From NCBI GenBank assembly GCA_900468065.1, contig UBTA01000117.1:13028-50348 (forward strand): DNA of 37,321 nucleotides. Direction: 5' to 3'. How positions within the stretch are numbered: position 1 is the first letter of the stretch; each line of letters starts with the position of its first letter. The notes beneath the pieces were generated by a model. The model ran no database searches and was not told where the DNA came from. It was given only the letters and a program-made list of their open reading frames with translations. Made by a program: the position numbers and the translations under genes. The stretch comes from Hyphomicrobiales bacterium. Its GTDB lineage: Bacteria > Pseudomonadota > Alphaproteobacteria > Rhizobiales > Rhizobiaceae. Shown here one piece after another: positions 1-7,475 of this stretch.

Positions 1-30
1 TGGACCCCCGCCACAAGGGCGAGGATGACG
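1..30. repeat. Fragment of a dispersed rhizobial intergenic repeat
   Basis: The first 30 bases, read on the minus strand, contain a stretch (CTCGCCCTTGTGGCGGGG plus TCCA after one variable base) that recurs near 35571-35596 in this window. Two copies of a non-coding stretch 35 kb apart indicate a dispersed intergenic element, cut here by the window edge. No coding potential is visible. Confidence 0.55.
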
Positions 31-90
31 GTGGGGTGCCGCTCTCCCCAGACAATCGTATTCAGGGTTTGTCAGCAAGCTAAAGGCCGT

Positions 91-300
91 TCAGGCAGCC
101 TTTTGCGGGTTCACGCCGATCCTGGCGCAGGCTTCGATATAGTCATCCAAGGCCTCGTGGAATGCCGCCTTCAAATCCGCGACCATATCAGCGTGAAAGC
201 CGACACCATCGGTGATGCCGGCTATCCTTCCAAAAAAGATTTCGTCTTCTGCATCATTATCGAGCCGCGCGGCATAACCGTTATAGGAGATGATGTTCAT
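91..300 (-). CDS. Short orphan HicB-family antitoxin-like protein
   Basis: This 69-residue protein matches the N-terminal partial-RNase-H-like half of HicB antitoxins: GYAARL near residue 8, acidic DNDAEDEIFFG, then GITDGVGFHAD, and the closing pattern AFHEALDDYIEACARIGVNP. In typical HicB proteins this is followed by a SGKFNLR-type ribbon-helix-helix DNA-binding part, giving about 110 residues. Here the protein stops just after the NPQK of the first half, and the downstream 90 bases in other frames do not restore an RHH tail. No hicA toxin lies beside it. The ATG is preceded by GGGAG at a good distance. It could be a stand-alone HicB_lk-domain protein or a decayed antitoxin; DNA binding is unlikely. 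Confidence 0.7.
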   Translation of the reverse strand: MNIISYNGYAARLDNDAEDEIFFGRIAGITDGVGFHADMVADLKAAFHEALDDYIEACARIGVNPQKAA

Positions 301-374
301 GGTTTTACTCCCCTCCGGCAGCGAATAATACCATTATGCGGTTGCCTCAAACAGAAGCAAGCCAGCGCAAAAAC

Positions 375-1292
375 TTACTCAATCGCCGGCGCCGCCTTCA
401 GATAGGCCGCGATCGCCTCGCGGTCGGACACTGGCAGCTTTGCCATGTTCTGCTGGACCTCGACCATCGAGCCGCCTGCCGAATCGAATTCGGGCGTGAA
501 GCCGGTTTGGAGGTAGTTGGCGATATCGCCCTCGCTCCATGAGCCGATGCTCTTCGAGCCCGGCGTGATGTTGGGGATGCGGCCTTCGCCTTCCGGATTG
601 GGAGCTCCGGCCAGCCATTGAGCGGCCTCGAAGCCGCCGAGCCCATTGCGCGGCGTATGGCATTCGCCGCAATGTCCGGGACCTTCGACGAGATACTGGC
701 CGCGGGCAATTTTCGGATTGCTGGTGTCAACCGTGACGCGCGGCTTATCGGTGAAGAACAGCAGCTTCCAGCCGCCGAGCGCGAGACGAATGTTGAACGG
801 GAACGGCAGATCATGTGGCGGTGCGACATTGGCGCTTTTCGGCAGGGTTTTCAGGAAACCCCAGAGGTCGTTGATATCCTTTGGCGTCAGCCGGGCGTAG
901 GAGCCGTAGGGGAAGGACGGATAGAGATGTTCGCCCTGTTTGCCGACGCCGCGCGTCATGGCATTGCCGAATTCGGCAAGCGTCCAACTGCCGATGCCGG
1001 CGGTTTCATCCGGGGAGATGTTGGGGACGTGAAACGTGCCGAACGGGCTTTTCAGCGGCAATCCGCCTGATAGAACCAGCTTGGCATCACCCTCGGATTT
1101 CGCCGCCGCATGGCAGCTGGTGCAGCCGCCCGCCCAGAACATCTGTTCGCCATTGGCAAGATCCGGTTCGCCGAGCCCATCCCAATGCGATGCCGACCAC
1201 GGCTCAGGCTTGGTCAGGAACCAGGCAGCGCCACCGGCAAAGGCTGCGAACACGACCACCGCCGTGACCAGTTTTCGAACGCGCGCACCCAT
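375..1292 (-). CDS. Membrane-anchored diheme cytochrome c
   Basis: This 305-residue protein has an N-terminal membrane anchor or uncleaved signal (about residues 8-26) and two heme c attachment motifs, CTSCH at 57-61 and CGECH at 208-212, each opening a class I cytochrome c domain. NISPD and NITPGS follow the two hemes, a pattern seen in the cytochrome subunits of membrane alcohol, aldehyde and gluconate dehydrogenases. It should pass electrons in the periplasm from a dehydrogenase to the terminal oxidases. No dehydrogenase subunit lies next to it, so the donor is unknown. It follows a cytochrome c' gene on the same strand 95 bases upstream, a likely co-transcribed pair. AAGGA precedes the ATG. 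Confidence 0.85.
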   Translation of the reverse strand: MGARVRKLVTAVVVFAAFAGGAAWFLTKPEPWSASHWDGLGEPDLANGEQMFWAGGCTSCHAAAKSEGDAKLVLSGGLPLKSPFGTFHVPNISPDETAGIGSWTLAEFGNAMTRGVGKQGEHLYPSFPYGSYARLTPKDINDLWGFLKTLPKSANVAPPHDLPFPFNIRLALGGWKLLFFTDKPRVTVDTSNPKIARGQYLVEGPGHCGECHTPRNGLGGFEAAQWLAGAPNPEGEGRIPNITPGSKSIGSWSEGDIANYLQTGFTPEFDSAGGSMVEVQQNMAKLPVSDREAIAAYLKAAPAIE

Positions 1293-1387
1293 CGGCCTGT
1301 TCCTTCTGTCTTATCCGGAAAACACATTTGGCGCGCCGGGACGGGCGCGCCAAAAATCGCAGTTTTAGGGGGACAAGGCCCGCCGCG

Positions 1388-1825
1388 TCATTTCTTGACG
1401 CGGTAGGCCTGATGACAGTCGCCGCAATTCTTGCCGATGATGCCAAGGGCAGCACCAACGCCGGCCTGGTCTGCCGGAAGCTGGGCAAGCGCTACATCGG
1501 CGTCGGCGCCGAGCTTGGCGGCCTTGGCCTTGAAGTCGTCCATGTTGTCCCAGATCTTCGGGGATGCTTCGGAATTCGCCTCGGAGCCTGCCGGGAACTG
1601 GTCCGGGAATGCCTTGACATTGGTGCTGATCGTCGTCAGCGACGCCTTGACGATCTCGGCGTCATAGGGCTTTTCGCCCTTGGCGATGCCGGCAAGCGCG
1701 CCCATCGATCCGCCGATCTGCTTCATCAGTCCTTCGCGGACCTTGACCGGATCATCCGCAGCGATGACAGCGCTCACGCCACAGCCTGCAATCACGAGTG
1801 CCGTCAGTATCATTTTCAGCTTCAT
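1388..1825 (-). CDS. Cytochrome c' (class II, c556-like), periplasmic
   Basis: The chosen ATG at 1825 has GGAG 8 bases upstream and starts directly with a signal peptide (MKLKMILTALVIAG, probable cleavage before AADDP); the longer reading from 1897 adds a tail with no signal character. The 145-residue product carries its single heme motif CGDCH at residues 134-138, near the C-terminus, which is the hallmark of class II four-helix cytochromes c'/c556. KVREGLMKQIGGSMGAL matches the first helix of the family. Such proteins act as periplasmic electron carriers or bind NO. The diheme cytochrome gene follows downstream on the same strand. Confidence 0.88.
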   Translation of the reverse strand: MKLKMILTALVIAGCGVSAVIAADDPVKVREGLMKQIGGSMGALAGIAKGEKPYDAEIVKASLTTISTNVKAFPDQFPAGSEANSEASPKIWDNMDDFKAKAAKLGADADVALAQLPADQAGVGAALGIIGKNCGDCHQAYRVKK

Positions 1826-2007
1826 CCGAATCTCCAGCTTTGGCGAGACGCCGCCCCGGACTGGCGAAGCGGATTGTCTCAATCGATGCGCGGGCATGAT
1901 TGCATGTTGCGATCACGAAGGAAGTAACATTTTTTTGAAATCGAGTTTATCGCATCCCCTGCAACAGCTTGAATTAACAAGAGTGCTTTACTCATGTTAT
2001 TGACGGA

Positions 2008-2646
2008 TCATCCCTGCGATACCCAGCCGTGCCATGCGGTCAACGCGGCAACGGCGATCAGGACCACGCCGACCGTCTTGCCGATAACAGCCGTGGCGCG
2101 CGGGCTAGAGACGATGATATCGCGGCTGCGGCCTGCGGCGAGCGCGAGGCTGCCATAGACGGCAAGCTGGGTCAGCGAGATCATGATCGCCATGATCAAA
2201 GCCTGCGCCCATAGCGGCCCGAACTCAGGCTTCAGGAACTGCGGGTAGACGGCGAGCATGAACAGATAGGCCTTGGGATTGAGGATACTGGTCAAGGCAC
2301 CGCGGCGAAAGCTTGTCCACGGCGACAACCTCGCGCCGGGCTCGACCGAGGCGATCGATATGCTGCTGCGGGCAAGCGACAGGCCGATCCAGGCGATATA
2401 GGCAGCACCGGCGAGCAAAAGAACGTTGAAAAGTTCCGGCACCAGATGCAGCAGGAAGCCGACGCCGAGTGCCGCATAGAGCGTGTGGAAGACGCCGCCC
2501 GCCATGATGCCGGCGGTTGCCGTTAGCCCCGAGGCGCGGCCGCCGGTCAGCGCATTGGCCATGACGAAGACCATGTCCATGCCGGGCACGATGATGATGC
2601 CGAAGAGAAGAGTTAAGAACAGCCAGAGGTTTTCCGCGTAGGTCAT
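2008..2646 (-). CDS. LysE/RhtB-family amino-acid exporter
   Basis: This 212-residue inner-membrane protein has six hydrophobic segments and the LysE family pattern: an N-terminal PGMDMVFV motif (family PGP variant), GGRASGLTATAGIMAGG, and the mid-protein GALTSILNPKAYLFMLAVYPQF with the conserved NPK. The family exports amino acids or related small molecules using the proton gradient; the substrate cannot be read from sequence. I start it at the ATG at 2646, because the longer reading begins with a TTG and adds a charged, non-family N-terminus. It diverges from a WYL regulator with a perfect palindrome between them. Confidence 0.85.
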   Translation of the reverse strand: MTYAENLWLFLTLLFGIIIVPGMDMVFVMANALTGGRASGLTATAGIMAGGVFHTLYAALGVGFLLHLVPELFNVLLLAGAAYIAWIGLSLARSSISIASVEPGARLSPWTSFRRGALTSILNPKAYLFMLAVYPQFLKPEFGPLWAQALIMAIMISLTQLAVYGSLALAAGRSRDIIVSSPRATAVIGKTVGVVLIAVAALTAWHGWVSQG

Positions 2647-2734
2647 GTCAGTTGTCCGTTTATCCAGAAGAGGAGTGTGATGAGCCCAGCGCTTGTTTTT
2701 CAACCGCTTGCCACCATGCTATACCCTCACCCAA

Positions 2735-2752
2735 CTGACAGGGTTCTGTCAG
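2735..2752. promoter_or_regulatory. Perfect palindrome between LysE and the WYL regulator
   Basis: CTGACAG-GGTT-CTGTCAG is a perfect 7-base inverted repeat with a 4-base centre. It lies 32 bases before the regulator's ATG and about 90 bases before the exporter's ATG, so it could govern both. An operator for the WYL protein is inference from position and symmetry. Confidence 0.6.
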
Positions 2753-2784
2753 GAGCGTTTCGCCCGGTGATATAAAGGTGGCCC

Positions 2785-3501
2785 ATGCGCAAGGCATCGC
2801 GACTGTTTGAGATCATCCAGATTCTAAGGCTGGCGACCCGTCCGGTCACGGCAGCACAGATCGCTGAAACACTGGAAGTGACGGTGCGCTCGATCTACCG
2901 GGATATCACAGCACTTCAGGCGATGCGGGTGCCGATCGAGGGCGGGCGCGGCATCGGCTATATCATGCGCCCCGGCTTCGACCTGCCGCCGCTGATGTTT
3001 TCGATCGAAGAAACGGAGGCGATCGTGCTGGCACTGGCGCTGCTTGAGCGCACCGGCGACGCGGAACTGAAAGAGGCCGCCCGGCGCGTCAACCAGAAGA
3101 TCGCCGGCGCGATACCGGTGCCGCTTCGCCAAACACTGCACTCCAAGGCGCTGCATGCCTGGGGAACCATCACGCCGCCGCCCTCAGGGCTCGATCTTGC
3201 CCTGGTGCGCCGGGCGATCCGCGACGAGCAGAAGCTGATGCTCGACTACCGCGACGAACTCGGCCGCGCCAGCGAACGCACGATCCGGCCCTTGGCACTG
3301 ATCTATTATTCCGCCACCGCCGTCGTCGTCGCCTGGTGCGAACTGCGCCAGGCGATCCGCAATTTTCGCGCCGACCGGGTGGAGACCTGCAAGGAGACGG
3401 AGGGATATTTTCGCGGTGAAAGCGATGGGTTACGGGATTTGTGGATCAGGGGATGGCAGGTGAATGCTGCGGAGGCTGCGATGAACAAAAGCGCCGGATG
3501 A
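2785..3501 (+). CDS. HTH-WYL transcriptional regulator (YafY/DeoR-like)
   Basis: The 238-residue protein opens with a winged helix-turn-helix (residues 3-58): RLFEIIQILR, then AAQIAETLEVTVRSIYRDITAL, the recognition helix typical of HTH_11/YafY regulators. Residues 140-205 form the WYL domain, with the degenerate core IYYSATAVVVAWCELR followed by FRADRVE, the conserved ligand-sensing end. WYL domains bind small molecules or nucleic acids. It is divergently arranged with a LysE exporter; local control of that exporter is inference from the shared palindromic intergenic region. Confidence 0.88.
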   Translation: MRKASRLFEIIQILRLATRPVTAAQIAETLEVTVRSIYRDITALQAMRVPIEGGRGIGYIMRPGFDLPPLMFSIEETEAIVLALALLERTGDAELKEAARRVNQKIAGAIPVPLRQTLHSKALHAWGTITPPPSGLDLALVRRAIRDEQKLMLDYRDELGRASERTIRPLALIYYSATAVVVAWCELRQAIRNFRADRVETCKETEGYFRGESDGLRDLWIRGWQVNAAEAAMNKSAG

Positions 3502-3603
3502 TCCCGCTCACGCAGGTATAGCATTGGACACACCTCCTGCTATGCCTTGCCGCCGCCTTCCCTGCAAGATACTGACACATTCTCAACAGGAGGTTGTCCG
3601 GCC

Positions 3604-3792
3604 GTGTCAGTGTATTGCATTTTCCGTCTCGCGTGGAAAACAACACTGGTTGCGCTGCTTATTGGCGGGGGCGTGCTCCTCTGGATGGCAGAAAAGACGA
3701 ACACTCGTATCGACGGCTGCTACGACGATTATTCACCGGCATATATCCACGATGAGGCGCCTCGAACCGCATGGTGCGCGCAAAATCAGTAG
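3604..3792 (+). CDS. Small single-span membrane protein, unknown
   Basis: I start at the GTG at 3604 because a strong AGGAGG lies 10 bases upstream; the earlier in-frame ATG at 3547 has no such site. The 62-residue product has a hydrophobic span (about residues 11-28, TLVALLIGGGVLLWMAE) and a polar C-terminal part with cysteines and the acidic stretch DGCYDDYSP. I do not recognise a family. A real gene is supported mainly by the ribosome site and the membrane-protein-like composition; no clear promoter was seen. Confidence 0.5.
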   Translation: MSVYCIFRLAWKTTLVALLIGGGVLLWMAEKTNTRIDGCYDDYSPAYIHDEAPRTAWCAQNQ

Positions 3793-3842
3793 ATGCGCGG
3801 CACTTGGTCGAAACAATAGCGGAGCCGGTCAGGCGATCGTTC

Positions 3843-4079
3843 CTATTGCCCTTTGGTCGCGCCGTGCGCCGGCCCCTCCTCCTTGACGGAGCGTGGCGTC
3901 GGGGCAGTGATCACGCCATGGTTCGGATCTTTTACATCCTGGCCCTTGGAGCCGTCGGCAGCGGTTGCCCGCTCATGCTCGCGGCTGTCACGCTGTGTCT
4001 GGCGAAGGCTCGTTGCCTCATCGATAAGGGCAGTCAGTTCCTGTTCGGACAGGCCGGAAAGATCAAAGGTCGTTGCCAC
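3843..4079 (-). CDS. Small hydrophilic hypothetical protein
   Basis: Starting at the GTG at 4079 (AGGAGG 5 bases upstream) gives 78 residues; the ATG at 4139 would add an unconvincing 20-residue head. The first third, FDLSGLSEQELTALIDEAT, looks like a short amphipathic helix; the rest (TQRDSREHERATAADGSKGQ onward) is charged, rich in Gly, Pro and Lys, and probably disordered. No known domain is visible and no function is proposed. It is the gene just downstream of the phosphoesterase on the same strand, about 70 bases past its stop. Confidence 0.55.
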   Translation of the reverse strand: MATTFDLSGLSEQELTALIDEATSLRQTQRDSREHERATAADGSKGQDVKDPNHGVITAPTPRSVKEEGPAHGATKGQ

Positions 4080-4150
4080 GGTAGCCTCCTGGGATGGGTT
4101 GAACACCGGGTAAACGCATGACTTGGCAAATCGGCCCATTCGCCAGAAAA

Positions 4151-5023
4151 TTAAGTTGGGACAGCGCTCCGAACGCCGAAATGGATCACCCGGCTCTCTT
4201 CCCGTCCAAACCCCTCGATTTCGATACGATCCTTAAAGACCGTGACGATCGCGAATGTGTTTTCATCGGCGGTATCGACCATGCCCTTGAACGTCACGAA
4301 CGGCCGGCCATCGACCTCGCCGAAATTGCCCTCGTGATTGTGGCCACAGAAATAGCCGCGGAAGCAGGCAAAACCGGTGAGCAGACCGATGATGCGCTCA
4401 CTGTCCCACATGTTGTGGCTGTTGGCCGGAAAGACCGGGTAGTGGCCGAGGACAAGAACAGCCTCACCGTCGGTCTGCGCCTTTTCCATCACCTGTTTCA
4501 GCCACTCGAATTGTTCGTCGCTCAGCGAGCCATTCCAAGTCTGGGCATTGAACGCACCTTCGGCCACAAGTGCCTGTAGCCGTTCCGTGGCCAATGCCGT
4601 GCGCGGATCATCGGACGGGGCGGAAAACGTGCTGACATCACTGCCATCCAGCACGGCGAAGCGCCACTTGCCGATGGCGAAATCATAATAGCGGGCGGGC
4701 ATGCCAAGCCGTCCGGCCACCGCGCCAAGATATTCCGGCGCAACCGCAAAATCATGATTGCCGAGCAGGAACAGGGCTTTGTGACGCAAAGTCTCATAGA
4801 CCGGCAGGATATCGTCAAAACTCTTCCAGTCACGATCGATGATATCGCCGAGCGTCATGACGAAATCCAGTTCCGTCGCGTTGAACACGGCGATGGCCTC
4901 GGTAAGCTTGGCGAGGCTGCGGCCATAATGGCGGTTCATCGCCTCGTGCGGCGGGATATTGGCATATTGCGGATCGGCGACGATGCCGAAGCGGAGAATG
5001 GGCATTTCGGTGTCGTTTTGCAT
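4151..5023 (-). CDS. Calcineurin-like phosphoesterase, ADPRibase-Mn type
   Basis: This 290-residue metallophosphoesterase shows every motif of the fold: ADPQY at 16-20, LGDIIDRD at 58-65, LGNHD at 87-91, LGHYPVF and CGHNHEG. The first motif is D-x-Q instead of the usual D-x-H. That Gln is characteristic of the manganese-dependent ADP-ribose/CDP-alcohol diphosphatases, which split ADP-ribose, CDP-choline and similar diphosphates. There is no signal peptide, so it should be cytosolic. The ATG at 5023 follows AGGCAGG; the inner ATG at 5005 lacks a site. Substrate assignment rests on the Q motif and remains inference. Confidence 0.82.
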   Translation of the reverse strand: MQNDTEMPILRFGIVADPQYANIPPHEAMNRHYGRSLAKLTEAIAVFNATELDFVMTLGDIIDRDWKSFDDILPVYETLRHKALFLLGNHDFAVAPEYLGAVAGRLGMPARYYDFAIGKWRFAVLDGSDVSTFSAPSDDPRTALATERLQALVAEGAFNAQTWNGSLSDEQFEWLKQVMEKAQTDGEAVLVLGHYPVFPANSHNMWDSERIIGLLTGFACFRGYFCGHNHEGNFGEVDGRPFVTFKGMVDTADENTFAIVTVFKDRIEIEGFGREESRVIHFGVRSAVPT

Positions 5024-5118
5024 GGCGCCTGCCTAGAACCGGCTTGTAACAATTGCGTGACATTTGCCCGTCAAAAAGGGCGACCGCAAGCGGTGAAAGG
5101 CCTTTGACCAAACGAAAA

Positions 5119-5144
5119 CACCCGGCGCTTTTCGGCGCCGGGTG
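5119..5144 (-). terminator. Intrinsic terminator of sodB
   Basis: CACCCGGCGC and GCGCCGGGTG form a perfect 10-pair stem with a 6-base loop. Read on the minus strand it lies 27 bases past the sodB stop and is followed by TTTTCGTTT, the expected uridine-rich tail. Confidence 0.85.
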
Positions 5145-5171
5145 CAAATCTGCAGTCCGATGAAACGTGGC

Positions 5172-5771
5172 TTACGCAGCGGCTTCGTAGAGCTCGAGCA
5201 CGTAATCCCAGTTGATCAGGCTATCGACGAAGGCTTCGAGGTACTTCGGACGGGCATTGCGGTAGTCGATGTAATAAGAATGTTCCCAGACATCGACGCC
5301 GAGGATCGGCGATGCGCCGTGGACCAGCGGATTTTCGCCGTTCGGGGTCTTGGAGATTTCAAGCTTGCCGCCCTTGACGGAGAGCCAGGCCCAGCCCGAG
5401 CCGAACTGGCCCGTGCCGGCGGCGATGAAATCGGCGCGGAACTTGTCGTAGCCGCCGAGATCGGACTTGATGGCTGCGTCGAGCTTGGCCGGCAGCTGCG
5501 TGCCGCCGCCGCCCTTTTTCATCCACTTCCAGAAGTGAAGGTGGTTGTAATGCTGGCCGGCATTGTTGAACAGCGGCTGGTTGGTGCCGTAGGACTTCTT
5601 GACGACTTCTTCCAGCGACAGGGCGGAAAGACCGGCTTCTTCAGCCAGCTTGTTGCCGTTGGTCACGTAAGCAAGGTGATGCTTGTCGTGGTGATACTCG
5701 AGCGTTTCGCGCGACATGTAAGGGGCGAGCGCGTCGTAGTCGTAAGGCAGGTTCGGCAATTCGAAAGCCAT
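5172..5771 (-). CDS. sodB: Superoxide dismutase (Fe/Mn family)
   Basis: The 199-residue protein is a full-length Fe/Mn superoxide dismutase, which converts superoxide to oxygen and hydrogen peroxide. Visible ligands are His27 (EYHHDKHH), His77 (in HYNHLHFW), Asp160 and His164 (GVDVWEHSYYIDYRN). Gln73 and the SGWAWL segment also fit. It lacks a signal peptide, so it is cytosolic. GAGGAG lies 8 bases before the ATG, and a strong terminator follows. Fe or Mn preference cannot be read with certainty; rhizobial enzymes of this type are usually annotated sodB. Confidence 0.96.
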   Translation of the reverse strand: MAFELPNLPYDYDALAPYMSRETLEYHHDKHHLAYVTNGNKLAEEAGLSALSLEEVVKKSYGTNQPLFNNAGQHYNHLHFWKWMKKGGGGTQLPAKLDAAIKSDLGGYDKFRADFIAAGTGQFGSGWAWLSVKGGKLEISKTPNGENPLVHGASPILGVDVWEHSYYIDYRNARPKYLEAFVDSLINWDYVLELYEAAA

Positions 5772-6015
5772 GATGGTATCTCCTCTTGTTGGCGGGGTCC
5801 ATGAAAGCCGGGTTGGAATTCATGAAAGAAATCTGTGAGGCGGAACATAGGGACCACCGCTGCAACAGGCAACCGCCACCATGCCAAATTTCGCCACAGG
5901 TATGGAAAATACTTTCACCGCCGGAATGTTCCATGGTGATGAATCGGGCACAGAATGGACATGATCGTTCGACAGGTTACACCTCACCGTCTGCCCCATA
6001 ACCCAAGGAAATCCG

Positions 6016-6345
6016 ATGTCTTTTCACAATCGCACCGCCCTGATCGCCGTTTTTGCCGCAACGCTGATGCCAGCCGTTGCCTTTGCATCCTCGGACGATG
6101 CCTGGGATGCCATGCGGACTGACGTTTCCGCCAAATGCATCAAAGCGGCAGCCGGATCGATCGAAAAGCCGAAGGCAGTCGTCGATCCGTTCGGTTCTGA
6201 AAGTTTCGGCCTTGCGCTGGTCAGCGGCAAGCCAAAGGGCGGCAAAGGAAAGATCACGCAGATCTGCGTCTACAACAAGCAGACCAAGGCCGTGGAGCTG
6301 GGTGGAGAACTGACAGAAAAGATGCTCAACGCCAAAGCGAAATGA
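6016..6345 (+). CDS. Small secreted protein, unknown
   Basis: The 109-residue product has a clear signal peptide (TALIAVFAATLMPAVAFA, cleavage probably before SSDDAW), giving a mature protein of about 85 residues. That part has two cysteines, in AKCIKAA and QICVYN, which may form a disulfide in the periplasm, and a Lys/Gly-rich SGKPKGGKGK loop. AAGGA precedes the ATG. I recognise the type as a conserved rhizobial hypothetical but cannot name a function. The stop codon lies inside a short tandem repeat. Confidence 0.75.
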   Translation: MSFHNRTALIAVFAATLMPAVAFASSDDAWDAMRTDVSAKCIKAAAGSIEKPKAVVDPFGSESFGLALVSGKPKGGKGKITQICVYNKQTKAVELGGELTEKMLNAKAK

Positions 6346-6371
6346 CGCCAAAATGACGGCAAAATGACACC
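6340..6371. repeat. Three tandem 11-base units over a stop codon
   Basis: Three near-identical units (AAATGACGCC, AAAATGACGGC, AAAATGACACC) run head to tail. The first contains the TGA stop of the secreted protein gene. Unit slippage would not alter the protein before the stop. Confidence 0.6.
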
Positions 6372-6450
6372 GGGACAATCGCGCCATTGACCTTGAACAG
6401 CCGGATGGTCACAGCTTGCCGGAACGCTTCCTCCAACACAGAGACCCGTT

Positions 6451-7341
6451 ATGCTGTTTCATGGCCTGTCTGCCTTCCCGATCACCCCTTGCGACGCGGC
6501 TGGCCGCGTTGATACCGGCGCCCTGAGCGGCCTGATCAAGCGCCTTGACGCTGCGGGCGCCGATTCCATCGGTCTCCTGGGCAGCACCGGCTCCTACATG
6601 TATCTGAGCCGGGCGGAAAAGCGCCGCGCCATCGAGGCCGCCTCGGTGTGCCTTGGCGGCCGCACACCCGTCATCGTCGGCGTCGGGGCGTTGCGGACCG
6701 ACGAGGCGGTGGCGCTGGCCCGGGATGCGCAGGATGCTGGGGCGCAGGGGCTTCTGCTCGCGCCAGTCTCCTATACGCCGCTGGGGGACGATGAAGTGTT
6801 CGAGCACTTTTCGGCGGTCGCAGCAGCTACGCCATTGCCGCTGTGCATCTACAACAATCCCGGCACGACGCATTTTACCATCGGCCAATCGCTGCTGTCG
6901 CGGCTCTCCGTGATCCCCACCGTCGCTGCCGTCAAGAACCCGGCTTTGCCCGCCGCCGATATCGTTGCCGCGCATCAGGCAACGCTGTCAGCCGTTCCCG
7001 CCGGGTTTGCCGTCGGCTATAGCGGCGACTGGCTGGTGGCTGACGCCATCCTTGCGGGTGGCGCCACCTGGTACAGCGTCGTCGCCGGCATTCTGCCGGA
7101 ACCGTCCGTCAAGCTGTTACGGGCAGCGCAAGCCGGTAACCGCGCCGAGGTCGCGCGCATCAACGCGCTGTTCGAGCCGCTCTGGACGCTGTTTCGCGAA
7201 CTCAGCAGCTACCGCGCCGTTCATGCGATCGCCAACGTGTTGGAACTCAGCCCCTACGATCCGCCGCTGCCGATGCGCCCGCTTTCGCAGGCCGACCGGC
7301 CAAGGGTAAAGGAAGCACTTGAGGTTTTGACGGCGGTTTAG
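6451..7341 (+). CDS. DapA-family (dihydrodipicolinate synthase-like) aldolase
   Basis: The 296-residue protein has the class I lyase TIM-barrel layout of the DapA/NanA superfamily. Lys162 in AAVKNPALP is the Schiff-base lysine, and Tyr134 in CIYNNPG is the proton-relay tyrosine. The substrate loop reads GSTGSYMYLS (44-53) where DapA has GTTGE, and AAVKN replaces the usual GIKD, so this is probably not the housekeeping dapA but a paralogue acting on another keto acid. No neighbouring pathway genes reveal the substrate. GC content is like its neighbours. Confidence 0.85.
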   Translation: MLFHGLSAFPITPCDAAGRVDTGALSGLIKRLDAAGADSIGLLGSTGSYMYLSRAEKRRAIEAASVCLGGRTPVIVGVGALRTDEAVALARDAQDAGAQGLLLAPVSYTPLGDDEVFEHFSAVAAATPLPLCIYNNPGTTHFTIGQSLLSRLSVIPTVAAVKNPALPAADIVAAHQATLSAVPAGFAVGYSGDWLVADAILAGGATWYSVVAGILPEPSVKLLRAAQAGNRAEVARINALFEPLWTLFRELSSYRAVHAIANVLELSPYDPPLPMRPLSQADRPRVKEALEVLTAV

Positions 7342-7475
7342 ATCATACATTCATCGGCGCTCAGCGAGAGGCGCATCACGGCGCGCAATGCCGCGGATCC
7401 ATGCCAAATCGCAAGATCGGTCGAGCGCGACACATCCGGAAAGGCGTAGCTGGTGCCGCCACGAAGGAAGAGACG

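Noticed and set aside
1968..1985. CTTGAATTAACAAG as an FNR-type box upstream of the cytochromes
   Set aside because: Only four symmetric bases on each side and it does not fit TTGAT-N4-ATCAA.
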